This document shows positions 1 through 5,167 of a stretch of 6,124 bases of DNA, in pieces. The first letter of the stretch is position 1, and each line of letters opens with the position of its first letter. This stretch comes from Candidatus Endomicrobiellum dinenymphae (GTDB lineage Bacteria > Elusimicrobiota > Endomicrobiia > Endomicrobiales > Endomicrobiaceae). The notes below the pieces were generated by a model. The model was not told where the DNA came from and did no database searches. It saw only the letters and a program-made list of their open reading frames with translations. The translations under genes and the position numbers were made by a program. The stretch spans positions 1 through 6,124 of the forward strand of contig JAIXNA010000067.1 of NCBI GenBank assembly GCA_020328135.1. The letters run 5' to 3'.

Positions 1-120
1 TGCATTGCCTTGTACTAATTATTTTGTTACTATGCTATGCGTTTCTTAAACATAAATTCAAGTATGTTAATTATGCTAACGCATGGCATAGTAACAAAAT
101 AATTAGTACAAGGCAATGCA
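1..120 (+). repeat. Long near-perfect hairpin (43-bp arms)
   Basis: Arms 1-43 and 78-120 are reverse complements at 42 of 43 positions, around a 34-nt loop (44-77). The only exception, t36 against g85, would still pair as G·U in RNA read from the + strand but would be an A·C mismatch in the opposite transcript. Inside the loop, AACATA (49-54) and TATGTT (63-68) can form a second small stem. No T-run follows on the + side, so it does not look like an ordinary intrinsic terminator. It could be a miniature inverted-repeat element, a structured RNA or a remnant of a larger palindrome. The window begins exactly at the arm, so its true left end and any target duplication cannot be seen. Confidence 0.85.
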
Positions 121-310
121 ATTTGAGTATTATTGTCATTGGATTTCACATAGTACAACAATAAGATAGTTAATACAAGTCAACAGCAAATTCAAGAGAT
201 ACTACAATATAATCAACAATCATTTGATTGATTATTTACTTTAGTATAACGCAAAAAGACTTCACAAAAGCCTTTATTTTATTTCACCATTAGATTTTGC
301 TACAAGTTCC

Positions 311-406
311 TTTAACTTCGCTTGAATTTATTTAACTTAACTTCACTCCACTTGCTTTGACTTCACTTAACTTGCCTTAACTTGGCTTGAACTTGACTTG
401 CCTTTA
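311..406. repeat. Degenerate CTTNN pentanucleotide array
   Basis: About 19 five-base units run with strict 5-nt phase from 311 to 390, then slip by one base (extra a at 391) and continue to 406. From 316 the units read CTTCG, CTTGA, ATTTA, TTTAA, CTTAA, CTTCA, CTCCA, CTTGC and so on. Most begin with CTT, and position 4 is often a purine. The period is not a multiple of three and stops occur, so a coding role is unlikely. It looks like an old microsatellite that has since picked up point changes, or a protein or RNA binding tract. Confidence 0.75.
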
Positions 407-425
407 GAAAAGTCTATTATGTTAT

Positions 426-473
426 GGGATGCTACGATAATTTGACAACCCAGTAGAAAAGAAGTAGCATTCT
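426..473 (+). other. Possible RNA stem-loop
   Basis: ATGCTAC (429-435) is the exact reverse complement of GTAGCAT (464-470). In a + strand RNA the stem extends to 10 pairs (426-435 with 464-473) by adding G·U, G-C and G·U pairs, around a 28-nt loop. It has no T-tail and no known family resemblance. Only pairing potential supports it. Confidence 0.3.
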
Positions 474-485
474 CTCATAAGCAGT

Positions 486-522
486 AGTCAAACAGAAACA
501 AACATAAAAGCAGTCAAACAGA
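486..522. repeat. 11-nt direct repeat AGTCAAACAGA
   Basis: AGTCAAACAGA occurs at 486-496 and again at 512-522, 26 nt apart. Related AGTCAA and GCAGT words occur around it (481-532). Function unknown. Confidence 0.55.
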
Positions 523-612
523 GTCAAGCAGTCTAAAAGAACTTGTAGGATTCATTCCTTCCACCGCCCCCCCAATCAATATGATGATGCGCTACATGGA
601 GCCGACGCTCTT

Positions 613-1553
613 ATATTTATTACGGAGTGTGTAATGAATTCAGAAATCCTAAAATATATGCTTAGGATGGATACAGCGTGGCAGGAATTGATAATTTCTA
701 TACAGGCTCTAAAATAACATAAGTCACTTAACGCAAAATCCTCATTTTCAGTTTTATTGAGGATGATATTTCGCAATATGCGATATATCACATATAGCTA
801 CAAGATTGATTATATTCTCAATTTTGCATGCCCGGCGCATCGCGCAACATTATCAAAAAGATCCTATCTTTACGCTTGATACATGTTATAAAGGCGCAAA
901 AAAATGCTTGAATTTGCCATAAGGCGTAATGCTGTAATTCTTCAGGTTTCAACAAGCGAAGTTTACGGCGATTCACTTGTACATCCACAACAAGAAAGCT
1001 ACTTCTGCAATGTTAATCCTTGTGGAATGCGCAGTTGTTGCTATGAAGGGAAACGCGTTGCGGAAGCGCTAATGTCTGATTACGAACGTAAGTACAAGTA
1101 CAACGCAAAAATAAAAGTCATACGTAATTTTAATACCTACGGTCCGCGTATGGATAAAAACGATAGGAGAGGGTGTCAAATTTTATTATTCAGGACATTG
1201 CCAATAACAATATTACTGTGTATGGTAATGGAGAACAAACACGCTCTTTCTGCTACGTAGATGATATTGTAGAAAGTATCATACTCATGTTGTTTAGCGA
1301 AAACTCTTTTGAGGGCCCGTAATATAGCGGTTGAATTTTGAGTTTTCTATTAACTGACTTGCAAAAAGAATTATGGAGCTTACAAATTCGAAATCTGTTA
1401 TTGTAAACAAAACTCTTCCTTTAGATGGCCCAAAACACAGACGCGCAGAGATTTAACGCTTGCGCGTAAAAACTTAATTTTGAACCAAAGATCAGCATTG
1501 AAGAGTGTCTTGTAAAAACAATTGAGTACTTTAAAACTCAAGGAATAACATGA
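613..1553 (+). pseudogene. Decayed UDP-glucuronate decarboxylase-like SDR gene
   Basis: The intact family makes UDP-xylose (or a related sugar nucleotide) for surface polysaccharides. Piecing frames together recovers nearly the whole protein in family order: IFIT at 613-624 (Rossmann start), EILKYMLR (640-666), GYSVAGIDNFYTGSK (669-713), NNISHLTQNPHFQF (713-754), KIDYILNFACPA (802-837), QHYQKDPIFTLDTCYKGAK (845-901), a long piece from 904 with STSEVYGD, NTYGPRM and DYERKY, then VSNFIIQD and TRSFCYVDD (1173-1319), EFSIN and LTNSKSVIVNK (1340-1449), DLTLARKN (1450-1473), and NFEPKISIEECL to the TGA at 1551. At least nine frame changes are needed. There is an in-frame TGA at 1355, and the catalytic YxxxK tyrosine is Cys (1039-1041). 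The span of about 314 codons matches the family. The 5' limit is approximate. dTDP-glucose 4,6-dehydratase-type relatives are the alternative identity. Confidence 0.88.
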
Positions 1554-1608
1554 CGATTTACGTTGGATTCAAAAACATCCGCCTCTTTTAAAAACACACG
1601 TTTCCCTA

Positions 1609-3714
1609 TCATCTGACGCCGATTTTTAAAAAAATGCCAATCTGAAAAACGATAAACGCGGCAAGCCATGCGAACACTGTGTTACCTACGACAAGCAGCG
1701 CAAGCCATTTATAGCTTGAACCTGTTTCTTTAAAAAAAACTGCTACAGACACAACGCATGGAGCGTATATCAAACAAAAAATAAGAAAAGTTATACCTTT
1801 AAGAGGCGACCAGTCTTTGTCAGTCGCAATTCTGTCTTTCAACGATTGTGAATTTTCTTCATCATGTCCTATGGCATAAATAGTACCCAAAGCGCCTACT
1901 ATCGCCTCTTTAGCAACAAAACCAGCTATCAAAGCAATTGCCCTGCCGCCATCCATACCTATGGGTTTAAAAAAAGGTTCAATAACCTTTCCGACTCTTC
2001 CTGCAAAACTACATTCAACCTGTAAGGCAGCTTGTTCATTCTGATTTAAATTTACGTCTATTGGGGCTTTAGGATATGCAAACGCGACCCATATTAAAAT
2101 TGATATAAAAACTATTATGGCGCCGGCCTTGCGAACATACATCCAGCTCCTTTCCCACATTTTTAAAAGCAGTCCTTTAATTGTAGGCATATGATACGGC
2201 GGAAGTTCCATAACAAAATGAGCGGTCTCTCCTTTTAAGATTGTTTTATTTAACAGCTTTGCAATACTTAAAGCTATAACAACGCTTAAAACATACATAA
2301 AAAACATTACGCCCGCTTGGTATTTAACAGAAAAAAAAGCGCCTATAATCAAAGCAAATACAGGAAGTTTTGCTCCACATATCATAAACGGCACGACAAG
2401 CATTGTTATTAATCTATCACGTTTTGAATCCAAAATCCTTGTAGCAAGCAGACCAGGCGCTGCGCATCCATTAGTTGAAAGCATTAGAGGCAGAAAAGAT
2501 TTCCCGTGAAGACCGAACCTGCTCATAACTTTATCCATTATAAAAGCAGCCCTTGCCATATATCCTGAATCTTCAAAAAATGCAATTGCAAAAAACATAA
2601 ATAATATAAGAGGAAAAAAAACCAACACACCGCCAACACCGCCAATTATTCCATCAACAATCAAGGATTGCGCAATTCCCGGAGGTATAATTCCTGCCAC
2701 CGTACTGCCAAACCATTTAAAAAATAAACTGAAAAGATTTGTCATAGGTTCTGAAAAAGTAAATGTAAATTTAAAAATTATATGCATCGCTAATGCAAAA
2801 ATTGGAATTCCCATGTATCTATTAAGCGCAAAGGTATCTATGATTTCTGTTATGTTTATCTTCTTCTGTCCTGTTTTTTGAACAACAGTTTTAACAACAG
2901 AATTTGCAAAACCATAACGTTTATCGGCTATTTCAGTTTCCGCTTTTTCACCAAAATGTTCTTTAATGTGGTTTTTACTTTTTTTAAACTGCGCTAAAAT
3001 TTCTTGTACGTTATTCGCCTTAGAAATCAAATTTAATGCCGAAGAATCATTATCTAAAAGCGCTATTGAAAGCCAGTTTTTTGGAAATTTTGACAACAGC
3101 GAGTCTTTAGCTATAAGAACCTTAAGTTTGTCAACCTCAGTTTTTATGTCATCCCCATAATCAACTTTTGCATTTTGCGACATTTCAAAAACTTTACCCA
3201 CATCTTTTCCGATGCAGTAATTTTCTATTATGCAGTCAAGAAGTTCCCCAATCCCCTTTTTTTTGTTTCCGATGGTAACAACAACAGAAATACCCAATAG
3301 TTTTGAGAGTTTTTTTTCGTCAATTTTCTGACCATTATATTCAACAATGTCAGCCATGTTTAATACAATAATTATGGGAATATCAAGTTCTACAACCTGC
3401 GTGAACAAGTATAGGTTGCGTTCAAGGCTGGCAGCGTCAATAATATCAACTATAACATCAGGCTCTTCCTTAAGCAAAAAATCTCTCGTCACAACTTCAT
3501 CATCAGAATATGTAGAAAGACTGTATATCCCAGGTAAATCAATGAAACTTATATTGTACCCTTCATATTTTTTTGAACCTTCTTTTTTTTCTACTGTTAC
3601 CCCAGGATAATTGCCAACACATTGATTGGAATCCGTCAATTCGTTAAAAATTGTAGATTTTCCGCTGTTGGGATTACCAATAAGAGCAACTTTAATATTC
3701 TTATCTTCTTCCAT
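1609..3714 (-). CDS. feoB: Ferrous iron transport protein B (Fe(II) permease)
   Basis: This 701-residue inner-membrane protein takes up Fe(II), with transport linked to its N-terminal G domain. G-protein motifs: GNPNSGKST (13-21, P-loop), GNYPGVTVE (34-42, switch I), DLPG (59-62) and NMAD (119-122, guanine specificity). A helical GDI-like spacer runs from about 170 to 280. The membrane part follows: first Gate region with EDSGYMARAAFIMD (381-394), the NGCAAPG loop (415-421) with conserved Cys417, PFMICGAKLPVF (442-453) with Cys446, an amphipathic stretch near 515-530, the second Gate GFVAKEAIVGALGT (598-611), and YAPCV (650-654). Length is in the usual range and nothing is broken. The ATG lies 3 nt after the feoA stop, and the Shine-Dalgarno AAGGA (3723-3727) sits inside the end of feoA, pointing to translational coupling. 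The G5 region reads TIGNKKKG rather than the usual SA-type motif. No feoC and no clear terminator follow. Confidence 0.97.
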   Translation of the reverse strand: MEEDKNIKVALIGNPNSGKSTIFNELTDSNQCVGNYPGVTVEKKEGSKKYEGYNISFIDLPGIYSLSTYSDDEVVTRDFLLKEEPDVIVDIIDAASLERNLYLFTQVVELDIPIIIVLNMADIVEYNGQKIDEKKLSKLLGISVVVTIGNKKKGIGELLDCIIENYCIGKDVGKVFEMSQNAKVDYGDDIKTEVDKLKVLIAKDSLLSKFPKNWLSIALLDNDSSALNLISKANNVQEILAQFKKSKNHIKEHFGEKAETEIADKRYGFANSVVKTVVQKTGQKKINITEIIDTFALNRYMGIPIFALAMHIIFKFTFTFSEPMTNLFSLFFKWFGSTVAGIIPPGIAQSLIVDGIIGGVGGVLVFFPLILFMFFAIAFFEDSGYMARAAFIMDKVMSRFGLHGKSFLPLMLSTNGCAAPGLLATRILDSKRDRLITMLVVPFMICGAKLPVFALIIGAFFSVKYQAGVMFFMYVLSVVIALSIAKLLNKTILKGETAHFVMELPPYHMPTIKGLLLKMWERSWMYVRKAGAIIVFISILIWVAFAYPKAPIDVNLNQNEQAALQVECSFAGRVGKVIEPFFKPIGMDGGRAIALIAGFVAKEAIVGALGTIYAIGHDEENSQSLKDRIATDKDWSPLKGITFLIFCLIYAPCVVSVAVFFKETGSSYKWLALLVVGNTVFAWLAAFIVFQIGIFLKIGVR

Positions 3715-3717
3715 GTA

Positions 3718-4056
3718 CTATTTCCTTTTTAGCAGTATATTATCTGCAATTTTATTGCTTAAAGCAATTTTTGATTCTTTTATTTTAATCATTATGCTGC
3801 CTTTGGCTCCTGTATTTGTTATAACAGTTATTTCTTCGCCAGGAACAAAACCCATTTCAAGAAGTCTGCGCCCTAGCTTCTCATCACAATATGCCACAAC
3901 AAATCTATAGCTGCCCGGAACCGCGCTGCTTAATTTAGCCATACTATTATGTTGAAGACAGCGGTTAAACGCCTTGAATCTTTGAAAATGCGCTTTTATC
4001 CAACGCTTACGCCAATAGTCATAGATACTTTTTGCAATTCTTTTTATAACTTCCAT
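3718..4056 (-). CDS. feoA: FeoA iron-transport accessory protein, N-terminally extended
   Basis: FeoA is a small cytosolic SH3-like protein that acts with FeoB in Fe(II) uptake. The family core starts near residue 39 (MAKLSSAVPGSYRFVV) and contains the signature LGRRLLEMGFVPGEEITVI, about 74 residues, the normal size of the whole protein. The first 38 residues are extra. They carry ten Lys/Arg against two acidic residues, plus aromatics (YDYWRKRW). The upstream start at 4054-4056 is preferred because AAAAGGGG (4062-4069) lies 5 nt before it, while the inner ATG (3940-3942) has no Shine-Dalgarno in front. The gene ends in TAG three bases before feoB and is the first gene after the promoter at 4084-4111. 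The core assignment is firm. Whether the extension is functional is unknown. Confidence 0.93.
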   Translation of the reverse strand: MEVIKRIAKSIYDYWRKRWIKAHFQRFKAFNRCLQHNSMAKLSSAVPGSYRFVVAYCDEKLGRRLLEMGFVPGEEITVITNTGAKGSIMIKIKESKIALSNKIADNILLKRK

Positions 4057-4061
4057 GTCAG

Positions 4062-4069
4062 CCCCTTTT
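4062..4069 (-). promoter_or_regulatory. Ribosome binding site deciding the feoA start
   Basis: The minus strand reads AAAAGGGG, then CTGAC, then ATG (4056-4054). Five bases separate the purine run from the start. This strong site supports the 112-residue form over the 74-residue internal start. Confidence 0.75.
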
Positions 4070-4083
4070 AGTTATATATAATT

Positions 4084-4111
4084 ATTTTAGTTTAAACTAA
4101 CTTGTTGTCAT
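4084..4111 (-). promoter_or_regulatory. Sigma-70-type promoter of feoAB
   Basis: Read on the minus strand: -35 ATGACA (4111-4106, 5/6 to TTGACA), 16-nt spacer, -10 TAAAAT (4089-4084, 5/6 to TATAAT). A start about 7 nt further on would leave a leader of roughly 20 nt before feoA. A palindromic operator candidate fills the spacer and overlaps the -10. Predicted by eye only. Confidence 0.6.
4087..4100. promoter_or_regulatory. Candidate operator for the DtxR/MntR-type regulator
   Basis: TTAGTTTAAACTAA is a perfect 14-bp palindrome between the -35 and -10 of the feoAB promoter, overlapping the -10. It resembles known DtxR/MntR-family sites built on TTAGG...CCTAA half-sites, but has TTAGT/ACTAA. 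A family regulator is encoded immediately upstream. Binding there would block RNA polymerase, as expected for metal-dependent repression. The palindrome is seen directly; the partner is inferred. Confidence 0.62.
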
Positions 4112-4151
4112 AAAAACACATTCCCATCAACTTATCGCCATCCTATTCTTT

Positions 4152-4610
4152 CTATTTATTTAAGTATTCTTCTAAATTCACAATATCTTCGCTTTTTGTA
4201 AGGAAATATTTTTTTAGGAGAGTATGCAACCTTTCCAATTTATGAACGGTCTCAACGCCGACTAAGTGTTCGATTTCGCAAGCCTCTTTATCGGCAACTA
4301 CGCTGTCTACAGATAATAGATTACGTAAAAATTGATATAATATGTCATGCTTTCGCTGAACTTCCAAAGCTATCTTTTCGCCTTTATCGGTTAAATCAAC
4401 ATACCCATATTTTTCGTGTATTACAAGATCCTTTTCAGCTAAAAAATTAATTGCAACATTAACGCTTGGACTTTTAACATTCAAAGATTTAGCAATGTCG
4501 CCAATTCTCGCGTAATGTTTTTTTCTTTTTAACATCGCAATAGTTTCAAGATAATTTTCAAGGGATGCGCTTAAATTATTTAGAGATTCTATTCTTCTAG
4601 ACTTTACCAT
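4152..4610 (-). CDS. DtxR/MntR-family metal-dependent transcriptional repressor
   Basis: This 152-residue DNA-binding protein most likely senses Fe(II) or Mn(II) and represses metal uptake genes. The N-terminal winged helix-turn-helix includes RIGDIAKSLNVKSPSVNVAI (35-54) and the wing YGYVDLTDKGEKIA (68-81). The dimerisation and metal-binding half carries RKHDILYQFL (86-95), with His88 matching a family ligand, and EACEIEH (109-115), whose Cys-x-x-Glu-His pattern (C111, E114, H115) matches the DtxR primary site. The ligand position in the first helix is Asn19, where MntR has Asp and DtxR Met; Glu22 is kept. There is no SH3-like third domain, so its architecture is like MntR/TroR. GGAG (4616-4619) lies 5 nt before the ATG. 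It sits 95 nt upstream of feoA on the same strand, which suggests iron as the signal. The exact metal cannot be settled from sequence. Confidence 0.93.
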   Translation of the reverse strand: MVKSRRIESLNNLSASLENYLETIAMLKRKKHYARIGDIAKSLNVKSPSVNVAINFLAEKDLVIHEKYGYVDLTDKGEKIALEVQRKHDILYQFLRNLLSVDSVVADKEACEIEHLVGVETVHKLERLHTLLKKYFLTKSEDIVNLEEYLNK

Positions 4611-4640
4611 CTACACTCCAAAATACAAAAATGTTAGATC

Positions 4641-4669
4641 AATATAAAATTTTTTGATTGCATTGTCAA
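4641..4669 (-). promoter_or_regulatory. Strong sigma-70-type promoter of the regulator gene
   Basis: The minus strand reads TTGACA (4669-4664), a 17-nt spacer, then TATATT (4646-4641): a perfect -35, ideal spacing and a 5/6 -10. A start near 4634 would give a leader of about 25 nt containing the GGAG ribosome site. No copy of the TTAGTTTAAACTAA palindrome is present here, so the regulator gene may escape the control inferred for feoAB. Confidence 0.75.
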
Positions 4670-4975
4670 ATCGCGTACTTTTGTCAGACAACACAAAAAT
4701 ATCAAAAGTTCTTGCCGTTGAGCGCATTTCCATTGTAATCTCACACTCTAGGTCGGACAAATTCTTATTATTTTTTTCGGCGTTTTAAGTGATTTGAGAA
4801 GATGAGCAAAACCATACAAAAATTACTACCTAACGGAAATCCTCTCTTTTCAAAAGAGAGGGTCTGACTATAGTTAAATCTATTATAAATTATAAAGAAC
4901 AAAGAATGCTAAAATCAGAATAGTTCGTAACAATAATTTAAGAATTAATTTGAATATATTTTTTGGAGGACTAAA
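4670..4975. other. Spacer between divergent regulator gene and micro-ORF
   Basis: No gene is recognised in these 306 bases. The stretch holds the 21-nt palindrome at 4841-4861 and AT-rich sequence with TATAAA words (4884-4889, 4891-4896) that could serve as a -10 for the + strand micro-ORF. I see no good -35 at the right spacing. GACTATAG at 4866-4873 recurs at 5142-5149. Confidence 0.5.
4841..4861. repeat. 21-nt perfect palindrome with one-base centre
   Basis: CCTCTCTTTT (4841-4850) and AAAAGAGAGG (4852-4861) are exact reverse complements around a single c. As RNA it could fold into a stem of about 8 bp with a short UUCAA-type loop. Neither side is followed by a T-run, so terminator function is doubtful. 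A protein-binding site upstream of the micro-ORF is an alternative. Confidence 0.6.
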
Positions 4976-5041
4976 ATGAAACAACCACAAAAGAAAGAAG
5001 TGAAAAAACCGAAGAAAAAAGTAAAGAAACAAAAGAGTTAA
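4976..5041 (+). CDS. Lysine-rich 21-residue micro-ORF
   Basis: The ORF starts at ATG 4976-4978 and ends at TAA 5039-5041. GGAGGA (4965-4970), a complete Shine-Dalgarno core, lies exactly 5 nt upstream, the best ribosome site in the window. The product begins MKQPQKKEVKKPKKK and has 11 Lys in 21 residues, with one Glu and no hydrophobic core, so it would be strongly cationic, soluble and probably disordered. A nucleic-acid or ribosome-binding peptide is conceivable, but no family is recognised. A possible structured terminator follows at 5106-5162, and the next gene is convergent. The alternative is an A-rich spacer with a chance purine-rich site. The match in position between site and ATG favours real translation. 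Confidence 0.5.
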   Translation: MKQPQKKEVKKPKKKVKKQKS

Positions 5042-5105
5042 CAAAACAAAAGTAGTTTGTTACAACACAGTTATCATAACGATTCTCCAATCGCTCTTAC
5101 GCTCT

Positions 5106-5162
5106 AAAGTAGTTTTTCATTTGGGCGGTAGTTCGCGTAAGGACTATAGACTGCTACTTTTT
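5106..5162 (+). terminator. Possible structured terminator between convergent genes
   Basis: AAAGTAG (5106-5112) pairs with CTACTTT (5154-5160), and the T-run 5158-5162 follows on the + side. Inside, GTAGTTC (5128-5134) and GGACTAT (5141-5147) form a 7-pair stem with two wobbles and a 6-nt loop. AGTAGT (5108-5113) can instead pair with ACTGCT (5150-5155). The element lies between the ends of the micro-ORF (+) and the membrane-protein gene (-), where a terminator is expected. The outer stem is weak, so a small regulatory RNA structure is also possible. Confidence 0.35.
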
Positions 5163-5167
5163 ATAAT

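Larger units (their letters stand above)
121..612. other. Gene-free AT-rich spacer with repeats
   Basis: I find no credible gene in these 490 bases on either strand. Contents are a small palindrome CAATCATTTGATTG (217-230), the pentanucleotide array at 311-406, a possible stem-loop at 426-473, an 11-nt direct repeat at 486-522, and a run of seven C (567-573) just before the eroded epimerase-type gene. A minus-strand open frame across 576-791 lies over the start of that pseudogene and has no recognisable product. Confidence 0.6.

Noticed and set aside
311..522. CRISPR array
   Set aside because: The repeats are 5-nt or 11-nt, with no 25-40 nt repeats, regular unique spacers or cas genes.
576..791. 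Minus-strand open frame of 71 codons
   Set aside because: It lies opposite the start of the decayed SDR gene, has no ribosome site or family resemblance, and is explained as a chance open frame.
904..1260. Reading 904-1260 as a stand-alone 118-residue gene
   Set aside because: Family sequence continues on both sides in other frames, and its last 30 or so residues are out-of-frame nonsense. It is one segment of the pseudogene.
1554..1608. Terminator between the convergent pseudogene and feoB
   Set aside because: I looked for a stem with a T-run on both strands and found none of useful stability.
2966..3910. Three + strand open frames opposite feoB and feoA (2966-3160, 3347-3610, 3626-3910)
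   Set aside because: They are antisense to conserved feoB/feoA coding sequence, with no initiation signals or protein similarity.
4841..4861. Intrinsic terminator
   Set aside because: Neither strand has a T-run after the stem, and the centre allows only a strained loop. It is kept as a palindrome of unknown role.
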